A DNA stretch of 64,000 nucleotides from positions 3,720,001 to 3,784,000 of the forward strand of contig NZ_CP017141.1 of NCBI RefSeq assembly GCF_001721645.1. Reading direction: 5' to 3'. The notes beneath the pieces are model-generated. The model was not told the DNA's origin. It searched no databases and worked only from the letters and a program-made list of their open reading frames with translations. The translations under genes and the position numbers were made by a program. The stretch is from Pedobacter steynii. Its GTDB lineage: Bacteria; Bacteroidota; Bacteroidia; Sphingobacteriales; Sphingobacteriaceae. Position 1 is the first letter of the stretch. Every line of letters starts with the position of its first letter. This document shows, piece after piece, positions 15,859 through 23,631 of the stretch.

Positions 15859-18800
15859 ATGTTAAAAATATACAAAATTTTTATAGGGATTGCTTTGTCC
15901 TTTTTTTTCCTGCTGACCGCCGGGGCGCAGTCAGTAAAAGTTACCGGTGTGGTTAATGATAGCGCTGATGGACAGGCGATTCCAGGTGCGTCAGTGACCA
16001 TCAAAGGAAAAGATAATGCTACAATTACAGATGCAAATGGTAATTTCTCCCTGCAGGCAAATGTGAATGACCTGATCCGGATCAGTTATCTCGGATATGC
16101 CAGTAAAGAAATCCGCATTACTTCAGGAACGGGGATTTTAAAGATCAGTCTTGAGCCTTCATTAAACGACCTGAATGAGGTTGTGGTTACCGCATTAGGG
16201 ATTACGAAAGCCAAGAAATCATTGGGTTACGCTGTACAGGAGCTGAAATCCAAAGATATCACTACCGCAAAAGAAACCAATCTGATCAACTCACTGGCAG
16301 GAAAAATCGCCGGTGTACAAACCACCAATAGTCAGGGAGATATGGGTTCTTCGAGGATCATCATCCGTGGAGAAACTTCTATCTCCAGTCAGAATCAACC
16401 CTTATTTGTGGTAGATGGAGTTCCGGTAGACAATTCACAGTTTCTTGGCAGCGGAGGTTCCCGGGATTTTGCCAATACAATTTCTGATATCAACTCTGAA
16501 GATATTGAATCAATTAGTGTGCTGAAAGGCCCGAATGCCGCGGCTTTATATGGTTCCAGGGCTGCTGCCGGTGTTATCCTGATTAAAACAAAAACAGGAA
16601 GAGGGCAACAGGGACTGGGAATCAGTATCAATTCCAATACTACTATTTCTAATTTGCTAACACTGCCAACTTATCAGAATGCTTTTGGCCAGGGTTCAAA
16701 TGGCAAATTTAGTTATGTAGATGGTAAAGGGGGAGGAGTGAACGACGGTGTGGACGAAAGCTGGGGCCCCGCATTGGATGGCCGCCTGATTCCGCAGTTT
16801 AATACAAATGGAAAACCTGAGCCCTTCATTGCCCATCCGGATAATGTGCGGGACTTTTTTGAAACCGGTTATGCCCTGAGTAATGGAGTGGCCATTGCCG
16901 GATCTGGGGAGAAACAGGACGTTCGGTTTTCTTATAACAACCTGACTCAGGGTGGGATATTACCCAACTCCTCGCAAAATAAAAATTCACTACTTCTGAA
17001 TACGACTTATCGCATTACACCGAAACTGACTTTAAATGCCAATGTGAATTATATCAAAAGCAATGCAGCAAATCTGCCGGCATCAGGAGGTAAACGGGCT
17101 ACCGGTCCGATGCTTCAGTTTACCTGGTTTGGCAGACAGGTAGATGTGAGCCAGCTTAAAAAATATAAAGACGACAATGGAAATAACATCAACTGGAACA
17201 ACAGTTATTATAGCAATCCCTATTTCATTGCCTATGAAAATACAGTGAGCCAGAAAAGGGACCGCATCATTGGAAGTGCAGAACTGAATTATAAAATTAC
17301 AGAAGCCCTGTCTGCAAATTTCAGAACCGGAAACGATTATTATACGGATCGCAGAAAGATAAAAATTGCCTATGGCACAAACGGAACTCCTTTTGGCTCC
17401 TATCAGGAGGATGCTTATACCGTGAATGAAAACAATACGGAAGGAAGATTGGAGTTTAACAGGAAGATAAACGACGACTTTTCTATTAATGTCCTGGGTG
17501 GGGTAAATGTAAGAACATCTACTTTGGAACAGAACGATCAGATGGCTACGAAACTGGCGGTAAATGGCCTCTATACTTTAAACAATTCCAGAGATCCGCT
17601 TGTATCTTCCAATTTTTACAGCAAATTGAGAACGTATAGTATCTTTGGATCTGCTCAATTTGGGTATAAAGACTATGCCTTTCTTAACGTAACTTCCAGG
17701 AACGACTGGGATTCCAGTTTACCTAAACAAAACCTCTCTTATTTCTATCCTTCAGTAAATGGAAGTGTGGTCCTGACCGAAGCTTTTGATATCAAAAGCG
17801 AGGTGTTGAGTTTTGCCAAAATCAGAGGTGGCTGGTCAAAAGTGGGGAAAGCAACCGAGCCTTATCAGCTGGTTAATACTTATAGTTTTACCGCTCCTTT
17901 TAATGGAAACCCGCAGCAGGCTGCAAGCCTGGTAGAGCTCAACCCAAATCTGTTACCTGAAATCACCAAATCTGCGGAGGCGGGAATTGAACTGGGCTTG
18001 TTTGATAACCGGGTAAAATTTGACCTGAGTGTGTACAATACCAATAGTATCAACCAGATCCTGAAAGTAAACGTGAGTTCATCAACCGGATACAATCAGA
18101 AATTAATCAATGGAGGAAGTATCAATAATAAAGGATTGGAAGTACAGCTTGGGTTAACGCCGGTGAAATTGCAGGATTTTAGCTGGGACATCAACCTGAA
18201 TTATGCACTGAACCGTAGTAAGGTCACGGAGTTGGATAAAGAAGGACTGATCAGCAGTTATACGATCGGAACCAATAGAACTGTAGATGTACTTGCTGCA
18301 ATCGGCAAACCTTATGGTACTTTCTTTGGAACTGCTTATCAGCGAAATGCTGACGGTGAGATCCTGGTTGGTGCAGGAGGAACACCCGTAATTAACCCGG
18401 CAAAACAATATCTGGGTAAATTTACACCCAACTGGCTTGGAGGGATCAGCAACAGTTTTACCTATAAAAATATCAACCTGAACTTCCTGGTAGATGCGAG
18501 AATCGGGGGTAAAGTATATTCCAATTCAAACCGGACCGGAACCTATACAGGGGTACTGGCAAGTACCTTAAAAGGAAGAAATACTGAAAACGGTGGTTTG
18601 AGCTACTATTTCCCTGGAAATGTGAATTCGGGAACAGCAGTTGGAATTTCCAATGGCGGACAAGCCCCGGGAGGAGAAACGGTCTACACGGATGGGATGA
18701 TCTTCGATGGTGTATTGGCTGATGGTACAAGAAACAGCCGCATCGTTCCTGCCCAACAATATTATAAAGGGATTACCAATGTGGATGAACAGTTTATCTA

Positions 18801-19047
18801 CGATGCATCGTATGTTAAATTGAGAGAGGTGAAGTTGAGTTATACCTTACCGGGCCAATGGACTAAGAAAATAGGATTTCAGAATGCGACCTTCTCCCTG
18901 GTAGGGCGAAACCTATGGATCATTCATAAAAATGTACCAAACATTGATCCTGAAACCGCATTCAATACGGGAAATGCACAAGGCCTGGAAGACCTGAGCC
19001 TTCCAACAGCAAGATCATATGGTTTTAACCTTAACCTTAAATTCTAA
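15859..19047 (+). CDS. SusC/RagA-family TonB-dependent transporter under SAM riboswitch
   Basis: Outer-membrane transporter of 1062 residues. Signal peptide MLKIYKIFIGIALSFFFLLTAGAQ, then a carboxypeptidase-regulatory-like domain (VTGVVNDSADGQAIPGASVTIKG), the SusC box LNEVVVTALGI, a plug domain (IIRGETSISSQNQPLFVVDGVPVD) and a 22-strand-type barrel ending in LNLKF. It pairs with the SusD-like lipoprotein 5 bp downstream. Most SusC proteins import glycans, but control by a SAM riboswitch and a Cys-rich leader points instead to import of a sulfur source such as methionine-containing peptides or another organosulfur compound. That substrate is inferred from regulation only. Confidence 0.92.
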   Translation: MLKIYKIFIGIALSFFFLLTAGAQSVKVTGVVNDSADGQAIPGASVTIKGKDNATITDANGNFSLQANVNDLIRISYLGYASKEIRITSGTGILKISLEPSLNDLNEVVVTALGITKAKKSLGYAVQELKSKDITTAKETNLINSLAGKIAGVQTTNSQGDMGSSRIIIRGETSISSQNQPLFVVDGVPVDNSQFLGSGGSRDFANTISDINSEDIESISVLKGPNAAALYGSRAAAGVILIKTKTGRGQQGLGISINSNTTISNLLTLPTYQNAFGQGSNGKFSYVDGKGGGVNDGVDESWGPALDGRLIPQFNTNGKPEPFIAHPDNVRDFFETGYALSNGVAIAGSGEKQDVRFSYNNLTQGGILPNSSQNKNSLLLNTTYRITPKLTLNANVNYIKSNAANLPASGGKRATGPMLQFTWFGRQVDVSQLKKYKDDNGNNINWNNSYYSNPYFIAYENTVSQKRDRIIGSAELNYKITEALSANFRTGNDYYTDRRKIKIAYGTNGTPFGSYQEDAYTVNENNTEGRLEFNRKINDDFSINVLGGVNVRTSTLEQNDQMATKLAVNGLYTLNNSRDPLVSSNFYSKLRTYSIFGSAQFGYKDYAFLNVTSRNDWDSSLPKQNLSYFYPSVNGSVVLTEAFDIKSEVLSFAKIRGGWSKVGKATEPYQLVNTYSFTAPFNGNPQQAASLVELNPNLLPEITKSAEAGIELGLFDNRVKFDLSVYNTNSINQILKVNVSSSTGYNQKLINGGSINNKGLEVQLGLTPVKLQDFSWDINLNYALNRSKVTELDKEGLISSYTIGTNRTVDVLAAIGKPYGTFFGTAYQRNADGEILVGAGGTPVINPAKQYLGKFTPNWLGGISNSFTYKNINLNFLVDARIGGKVYSNSNRTGTYTGVLASTLKGRNTENGGLSYYFPGNVNSGTAVGISNGGQAPGGETVYTDGMIFDGVLADGTRNSRIVPAQQYYKGITNVDEQFIYDASYVKLREVKLSYTLPGQWTKKIGFQNATFSLVGRNLWIIHKNVPNIDPETAFNTGNAQGLEDLSLPTARSYGFNLNLKF

Positions 19048-19052
19048 ACATC

Positions 19053-20492
19053 ATGAAATTCAAATATATTCCAGTTCTATTTTCCAGCATTTTTACGTTA
19101 TCTCTCAGTTCCTGCAAGGATCAACTGGCAGATCTGAATAAAAATCCCAATTCTGCTGAAGTCCCGCAAGCGGATTACCTGCTTACCGGAGCTATAAAAA
19201 GTACGGCAGATACCTATTGGGGGGTAACCAATAACATGAACTCCAGTTTGTTATTCATTCAACATTGGTCGAAAATTCAATACACGGATCCAGACCGTTA
19301 TATTTTTACCAATAATGACCTTCAGGAATTATGGTCGTCCGGTTACACCAAAGGAATTACCAATCTGAACAAACTGGTGAGCCTGGCTGATGAGCAGGGA
19401 AATACCAATTACAGAGGTGTGGCGAAGGTCTTGAGGTCCTGGGTGTTTTTATTGCTGACAGATGCTTATGGAGATATCCCATATTCTCAGTCTGTACAGA
19501 TCAAAGCTTATGTAAATCCTGTTTATGATACGCAAAAGGATGTTTATTTTGGACTGCTTGCTGATTTAAAGTCGGCTCAGGCAGACCTGAATGCTGCGGG
19601 TAAGCCAATTCTAGGTGACATTATCTATAATGGTAAAATTGAACTCTGGAAAAAGTTCGCGAATGCTTTGAGGTTGCGTATCGCGCTCCGTATCGCGGAT
19701 AAAGAGGTAGAAAAAACGAAAGCTGTACTGGCTGAGCTTACTGCAGAAGGAGGGGCGCTGATTGCGGCTAATCAGGAGAATGCACAACTGAATTATTCTA
19801 CTTCGCCTAATCAGAACCCGGTGAGTAATCTATTCGATACCCGGGATGATTACAGAATGAGCAAAACTATTGTGGATACGTTGAGGTCAATGAATGATCC
19901 AAGACTTCCCATATTCGCCAGTCCGACAAAAGATGTGACAGCAAAAACCTATGTAGGTATTCCAAATGGCTTATTAACGGGAGATGCCAGTAATTATGGA
20001 TTGACCAAAACGTCTAAACCTGGTGTTTATTTTCTGGCGCCTACTGCTCCGGCAGTGATCATCAGCTATGCAGAAGTGTTGTTTAACAGAGCTGAAATTG
20101 CAGCAAGAGGGCTGAGTAACGAGAACGCTGCAGCACTTTATAAGCAGGCTATCGAAGCGTCATTGCAGCAATATGGTGTTTCAGCAGCAGCGATTACTGC
20201 TTATACGCAATCTCCGGCAATACAGTATGACGCTACGAACTTTAAGAAATCTATCGGATATCAAAAATGGATTGCGTTGTTCGGGCAGGGATTAGAAGCT
20301 TTTGCGGAATGGCGCCGGCTGGACTATCCGGAACTTGTTCCGGCAGTTGCAGGGACGCTTTCGGGGAAAATTCCATTGAGGTTTATCTACCCGGGGCAGG
20401 AACAATCTTTAAATGGAGCAAATTATAGAGCAGCAGTAGCGAGGCAGGGTGCAGACCTCCTGACTACCCGTCTTTGGTTCGACCTGAAATAA
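19053..20492 (+). CDS. SusD/RagB-like outer-membrane lipoprotein
   Basis: Protein of 479 residues with lipoprotein signal (LSLSSC). The sequence CKDQLADLNKNPNSAEVPQADYLLTGAI and the later RSWVFLLLTDAYGDIPYSQS are characteristic of the SusD-like nutrient-binding family with TPR-like helices, in particular the SusD-like_2 branch. It forms the lid over the barrel of the SusC partner encoded 5 bp upstream and binds the substrate at the cell surface. The C-terminal RLWFDLK is usual for the family. A strong terminator follows 28 nt after the stop, so the riboswitch-controlled unit has just these two large genes. Confidence 0.92.
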   Translation: MKFKYIPVLFSSIFTLSLSSCKDQLADLNKNPNSAEVPQADYLLTGAIKSTADTYWGVTNNMNSSLLFIQHWSKIQYTDPDRYIFTNNDLQELWSSGYTKGITNLNKLVSLADEQGNTNYRGVAKVLRSWVFLLLTDAYGDIPYSQSVQIKAYVNPVYDTQKDVYFGLLADLKSAQADLNAAGKPILGDIIYNGKIELWKKFANALRLRIALRIADKEVEKTKAVLAELTAEGGALIAANQENAQLNYSTSPNQNPVSNLFDTRDDYRMSKTIVDTLRSMNDPRLPIFASPTKDVTAKTYVGIPNGLLTGDASNYGLTKTSKPGVYFLAPTAPAVIISYAEVLFNRAEIAARGLSNENAAALYKQAIEASLQQYGVSAAAITAYTQSPAIQYDATNFKKSIGYQKWIALFGQGLEAFAEWRRLDYPELVPAVAGTLSGKIPLRFIYPGQEQSLNGANYRAAVARQGADLLTTRLWFDLK

Positions 20493-20520
20493 ACCGGGCG
20501 GAGGACCAGATCAATATAGA

Positions 20521-20549
20521 AGGACCATACGAAAGTATGGTCCTTTTTT
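20521..20549 (+). terminator. Rho-independent terminator after SusD
   Basis: A perfect 10-bp stem AGGACCATAC/GTATGGTCCT with a GAAA loop, followed by six Ts. Confidence 0.93.
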
Positions 20550-20639
20550 AATCTTGAAAATTTGCATGTAATGCTGTAATATCCATACTTTTTACCTGCT
20601 GAAATATGCCAACTTTGTGGAGTCATCAAAAGAGAAATT

Positions 20640-21380
20640 ATGAAAACGTTAAAAGAGAAAGTAGTCTTAATCACAGGTGCTTCGAGAGGGATAGGAGCTG
20701 CGATCGCACATAAATTAGCTGAGGCGGGAGCAAAAATAATCGTCAACTACGCCGGAAGTACGGAGGCTGCGGAACAAACCGTAAAAGAGTTGCAACAAAA
20801 AGGGGCTGAAGCCATTGCATTGCAGGCTGATGTGAGCAAAACCGCTGAAGTGAAAAGAATGTTTGATGAGGCCATTGCCCATTATGGAAGAATAGACGTT
20901 TTAGTCAATAATGCAGGGATTATGATTACGAAGCTGTTAAAGGATACAACCGATGAGGAATTTAGCAGGCAGTTTGATATCAATGTGAAAGGGACTTTCA
21001 ATACCATGCGGGAAGCTGCTGATCGTCTGGCTGATAATGGCAGTATCATCAATTTCTCTACTTCGGTAAACCGCATTATGCTTCCGGGATATAGCACCTA
21101 TGTGGCGACAAAAGCAGCTGTTGAACAGTTAACCAGGGTCTTTTCCAAAGAAATAGGTGGTAGGGGGATTAATGTAAACTCCGTGTCGCCAGGCCCGACA
21201 AATACCGAATTGTTTACAAACGGTAAACCTCAGGAAGTTATCGATCGTTTAGCTGCTTTGTCTGCTTTCAATAGGATTGGCGAACCTGAAGATATTGCGA
21301 AAGTGGTGTTGTTTTTAGCAAGTGATGAAGCCAGCTGGATTACTGCACAGAATCTTGGGGTAAATGGTGGAATGGCATAA
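20640..21380 (+). CDS. SDR-family oxidoreductase (FabG-like)
   Basis: Classical short-chain dehydrogenase of 246 residues: cofactor motif TGASRGIGAAIA, NNAGIM, catalytic Ser in INFSTSVNR and the YxxxK pair in YSTYVATKAAVEQL. The C-terminal segment FLASDEASWITAQNLGVNGGMA is typical of FabG/glucose-dehydrogenase-like enzymes. The Arg in the TGASRG motif and Asn-Tyr at the end of strand 2 suggest NADPH preference. It is bounded by terminators on both sides, so it is a single-gene unit. The substrate is unknown. Confidence 0.88.
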   Translation: MKTLKEKVVLITGASRGIGAAIAHKLAEAGAKIIVNYAGSTEAAEQTVKELQQKGAEAIALQADVSKTAEVKRMFDEAIAHYGRIDVLVNNAGIMITKLLKDTTDEEFSRQFDINVKGTFNTMREAADRLADNGSIINFSTSVNRIMLPGYSTYVATKAAVEQLTRVFSKEIGGRGINVNSVSPGPTNTELFTNGKPQEVIDRLAALSAFNRIGEPEDIAKVVLFLASDEASWITAQNLGVNGGMA

Positions 21381-21401
21381 AGAGAAATCTACTATATTCA
21401 T

Positions 21402-21435
21402 AAAAAAGGCCTTCAGATATCTGGAGGCCTTTTTT
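21402..21435 (+). terminator. Bidirectional terminator
   Basis: The 17-nt arms AAAAAAGGCCTTCAGAT and ATCTGGAGGCCTTTTTT pair with one T-G mismatch. They serve the SDR gene and the convergent small gene at 21448-21624. Confidence 0.9.
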
Positions 21436-21447
21436 ATGAGCTGAATT

Positions 21448-21624
21448 TTATTTTGGTTCCCTTTTACGGGCATTGTCTTTATTTGAGGTCTGGTCGGATC
21501 GTTGTCCGCCACCGTTGGTAATGCCTTGTTGTTTTTTATCATCTTTAACACTGTGATGGATGCGGTCTGAAGTCGGATTACCTTGAGCCTGACCTTTCTG
21601 TGCTGGATTTTTTTCTCTGTTCAT
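21448..21624 (-). CDS. Small hydrophilic protein, likely disordered
   Basis: Protein of 58 residues, starting MNREKNPAQKGQAQGNP and ending in a run of charged and polar residues (QRSDQTSNKDNARKREPK). It has no hydrophobic core and is rich in Gln, Lys, Asp and Gly, like small stress-related disordered proteins. The ATG at 21624 has a GAAAGG sequence 8-9 nt upstream. The frame extends upstream to 21723 but without a plausible start. It is convergent with the SDR gene across a shared terminator. Function unknown. Confidence 0.6.
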   Translation of the reverse strand: MNREKNPAQKGQAQGNPTSDRIHHSVKDDKKQQGITNGGGQRSDQTSNKDNARKREPK

Positions 21625-21674
21625 AATACTTTCCTTTCTAATGTTAATTAGTATAAGAACAAAAGAACCGGACT

Positions 21675-21682
21675 TAAGTTTG
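21675..21682 (+). promoter_or_regulatory. Possible promoter -7 box upstream of element copy 1
   Basis: TAAGTTTG fits TAnnTTTG, but no TTG is present at -33. It would place the palindrome at 21729 and element copy 1 in a transcript. Confidence 0.3.
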
Positions 21683-21728
21683 GAAATTGTTTCTGTAAGC
21701 ACATAGGGTAGTGGAGGAGTCAAAATAA

Positions 21729-21748
21729 GGGGAATACTAGTATTCCCC
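21729..21748 (+). repeat. 20-bp perfect palindrome
   Basis: GGGGAATACT followed by its exact reverse complement, with no spacer. It lies 15 nt upstream of element copy 1 in a 321-bp gene-free stretch (21625-21945). It is a candidate binding site for a dimeric regulator; as RNA its loop would be strained. Confidence 0.5.
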
Positions 21749-21763
21749 CAAGGATTAATAACT

Positions 21764-21814
21764 GAACCAGGTTCTGATTTTGGCGTTGGACCTGATTCAA
21801 TCTTGTCATTTAAA
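21764..21814 (+). ncRNA. Repeated structured element, copy 1
   Basis: The stem GAA-C-CAGGT (21764-21772) pairs with ACCTG-A-TTC (21790-21798), apart from one C-A mismatch. The loop ends in TTTTGGCGTTGG, and the downstream block AATCTTGTCATTTAAA is shared with copies 2 and 3. Unlike the others it has no start codon close behind: the next ATG is at 21946, and a consensus promoter lies between. Confidence 0.5.
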
Positions 21815-21853
21815 CCTTCTCAAAGTTAAATAAATTAGCAGATAAAAGATTTT

Positions 21854-21888
21854 CAAATTAATTCTACTTATTTAGTAGAATTAATTTG
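21854..21888 (+). repeat. 15-bp perfect inverted repeat over the -33 region
   Basis: CAAATTAATTCTACT (21854-21868) is exactly complementary to 21874-21888 around TATTT. Its right end contains the TTTG -33 element of the next promoter, a position where bound protein would block RNA polymerase. No T-run follows. Confidence 0.6.
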
Positions 21889-21915
21889 TATTGTTGGATT
21901 CAAATTCTATATTTG
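21885..21915 (+). promoter_or_regulatory. Consensus Bacteroidota promoter for the sulfatase operon
   Basis: TTTG (21885-21888), a 19-nt gap and TATATTTG (21908-21915) match the consensus TTTG-N19-TAnnTTTG. Transcription should start near 21921, about 25 nt before the poly-Cys leader ORF. This is the best promoter match in the window. Confidence 0.75.
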
Positions 21916-21945
21916 TATAAACAATCTAACTCACACAGTATAACG

Positions 21946-22044
21946 ATGTTAAGTTTAAACCTACATCCCGATTTAAGATTCATTTTTACAAATGAAGAAT
22001 TGATATCCTCCCTTTCCCTGGCAGGATGTTGTTGTTGTTGTTAG
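21946..22044 (+). CDS. Leader ORF ending in five Cys codons
   Basis: Predicted 32-residue peptide ending SLAGCCCCC, encoded by five successive TGT codons (22027-22041) just before a TAG stop. It begins 25 nt after the predicted start of transcription from the consensus promoter at 21885-21915. A hairpin downstream (22048-22066, GCTGT with ACAGC) and an alternative pairing of CTGGCAGG (22018-22025) with CCTGTACAG (22057-22065) that encloses the Cys codons are mutually exclusive. This is the layout of a cysteine-responsive attenuator. The operon downstream handles sulfate esters. Translation is unproven. Confidence 0.6.
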   Translation: MLSLNLHPDLRFIFTNEELISSLSLAGCCCCC

Positions 22045-22105
22045 TCTGCTGTGCCCCCTGTACAGCCTCCATATTTCTATTAAAAGAGCTTAATATTTAG
22101 TAAAG

Positions 22106-22153
22106 GAACAGAATTCAATTGGCGTTGGTACTGTTCAATCTTGTCATTTAAAA
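22106..22153 (+). ncRNA. Repeated structured element, copy 2
   Basis: A perfect 6-bp stem GAACAG/CTGTTC (22106-22111 with 22131-22136) encloses a 19-nt loop with CAATTGGCGTTGG. AATCTTGTCATTTAAA follows (22137-22152). The next ATG is at 22162, 8 nt after the conserved block. Confidence 0.6.
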
Positions 22154-22161
22154 TTATCATT

Positions 22162-22263
22162 ATGAAATCTCTTGCAGAATCCTCAGGGAATTCTCTGACC
22201 GGCGTATATCCGCCCCTTCCTCACATTCTCCTTTTACTGTCACACCACAAAATCATCATATGA
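22162..22263 (+). CDS. Short ORF directly after element copy 2
   Basis: Predicted 33-residue peptide (begins MKSLAESSGNS, ends LLLLSHHKIII). Its stop overlaps the next start as ATGA (22260-22263), so translation of the two is probably coupled. There is no known domain and no Cys. It could be a leader peptide through which the structured element controls the downstream small membrane protein, or a real small protein with a hydrophobic tail. Its position 8 nt behind the conserved element is its main support. Confidence 0.4.
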   Translation: MKSLAESSGNSLTGVYPPLPHILLLLSHHKIII

Positions 22264-22418
22264 CCATTTCAGACTTACAATTGATCGGAAAGAAGATTGC
22301 AGTAGGGATTGTAGTAGCTACCGTTCCTCTGGTCATTCTTTTGGGAGGGCTTTGGCTTATCCAGAAAATTTTAACAAAACAGCCTTCGGCTACAAACACC
22401 ACCGTAAACCTTAAATAA
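22260..22418 (+). CDS. Small single-helix membrane protein A
   Basis: Protein of 52 residues: a short polar start, one long hydrophobic helix (IAVGIVVATVPLVILLGGLWLI) and a polar tail after K40. It starts at an ATGA overlap with the preceding short ORF and is followed 6 bp later by another small membrane protein. No family is recognised. The conserved spacing suggests a subunit or chaperone for the desaturase-family membrane enzyme encoded downstream. Confidence 0.6.
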   Translation: MTISDLQLIGKKIAVGIVVATVPLVILLGGLWLIQKILTKQPSATNTTVNLK

Positions 22419-22424
22419 AACATT

Positions 22425-22589
22425 ATGAAAATTGAAGAATCAGTAAAGAAGAGAATCATTAGAAACATCTTTCTGAGCCTGTTTATTTATGCACTACCCA
22501 TATTGCTGATGTTTTTCACCTTTTATTTTACGGGCCAGAGACCCTGGTTAAAGAAAACAACAAAAACAGGCCAGGTGACTAAGCCTTAA
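22425..22589 (+). CDS. Small single-helix membrane protein B
   Basis: Protein of 54 residues: a basic N-terminus (MKIEESVKKRIIRN), one hydrophobic helix (IFLSLFIYALPILLMFFTFYF) and a basic polar tail. It lies between small protein A (6 bp) and the desaturase-family gene (36 bp), clearly in the same operon. By the positive-inside rule the N-terminus should face the cytoplasm. Function unknown. Confidence 0.6.
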   Translation: MKIEESVKKRIIRNIFLSLFIYALPILLMFFTFYFTGQRPWLKKTTKTGQVTKP

Positions 22590-22625
22590 TCCATTAACCA
22601 AATAAACCACCAAATAAACCACAAC

Positions 22626-23591
22626 ATGATTAAAATTATCCAACAAGTCATAGATAACCTGAATGGTTACGGACTCAGTGTATTGGTTCTCGTTTTAGGG
22701 ATCCTTGAATTCTCCTTCGGCTTATATAAAAAACGCTGGAATAAAAATGAAAAATTAGTAGACATTGCCTGCTTTGTATTGCCAAAATTGGTGATCAGAC
22801 CCGCTATCGCTTTCTTTGGACTGAAATTCTTACCAGCAGTGATTCCTGCGTTGAGAAATGAGTTCGACTGGGTTTCGTTCGGATGGGGATTGCTGATTAT
22901 CGCGATTGCAGATGACCTGACTCAATACTGGTATCACCGTCTGCACCATGAAATTCCATGGTTATGGCGTTTTCACCGCACACACCACTCTGCTTCTTAT
23001 ATGGGAATGGCAATGGCCAGTCGCCAGAACGCATTGTATACACTTTTCTTTTCTCAAACTTACGTGACTACCATCCTGGTTTATCTCGGTCTTGGTGCAC
23101 CAAGAATCCTGGTGGGCGCGATTAAAAGTACCATCACTACCCTGGCCCATTCCAGTATTCCATGGGACAAGCCTTTTTATAAATATAAAGTGCTGCATCC
23201 GATAGCCTGGGTGCTCGAGCGCCTGATCTCTACGCCTGCAACGCACCATGCACATCATGCCGCAACAACTGATGATGGCGTAGGGTATTACAAAGGCAAT
23301 TTCGGAAACATGTTTTTCCTCTGGGATGTCATTTTTGGAACGGCACATATTTCCAGACAATATCCTTCAGCCTATGGCATTTCTCATTATGAAGGAGATC
23401 CATGGTATGCCCAATTGTTATGGCCGATTTTTAAATCACATGTACCGGGAAGCGAACTGGCAGCAGACGGGCCCATCGTAAAACAGGATATTCCGATTGA
23501 AGAAAGAGATTTATTAACCCTTAGAACGGTTCACCAACATCAGGGAGAACAGGAACTGGCGCTGAAACAAGTGCCCGCTGCGGCAGGTTAA
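22626..23591 (+). CDS. Sterol-desaturase/fatty-acid-hydroxylase family membrane enzyme
   Basis: Integral membrane di-iron enzyme of 321 residues. The histidine clusters are HRLHHE, HRTHHSA and HHAHHA, which give the eight-histidine pattern of the fatty acid hydroxylase superfamily, set between hydrophobic segments. Members hydroxylate or desaturate lipids or sterols, or cleave ether lipids, with O2. In this operon, ahead of SusC/SusD and two sulfatases, it may oxidise an aliphatic sulfur compound or lipid; that is inference from context. The 100-nt gap to SusC contains element copy 3. Confidence 0.88.
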   Translation: MIKIIQQVIDNLNGYGLSVLVLVLGILEFSFGLYKKRWNKNEKLVDIACFVLPKLVIRPAIAFFGLKFLPAVIPALRNEFDWVSFGWGLLIIAIADDLTQYWYHRLHHEIPWLWRFHRTHHSASYMGMAMASRQNALYTLFFSQTYVTTILVYLGLGAPRILVGAIKSTITTLAHSSIPWDKPFYKYKVLHPIAWVLERLISTPATHHAHHAATTDDGVGYYKGNFGNMFFLWDVIFGTAHISRQYPSAYGISHYEGDPWYAQLLWPIFKSHVPGSELAADGPIVKQDIPIEERDLLTLRTVHQHQGEQELALKQVPAAAG

Positions 23592-23631
23592 AGCACATCA
23601 ATCTCAAATCCCTAAAGATTAATCGTATAAA

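Noticed and set aside
21764..21814. Repeated element as a SAM-II or preQ1 riboswitch
   Set aside because: The overall size and hairpin-plus-tail shape are similar, but the conserved loop and tail bases do not fit what I recall of those families. A covariance search would settle it.
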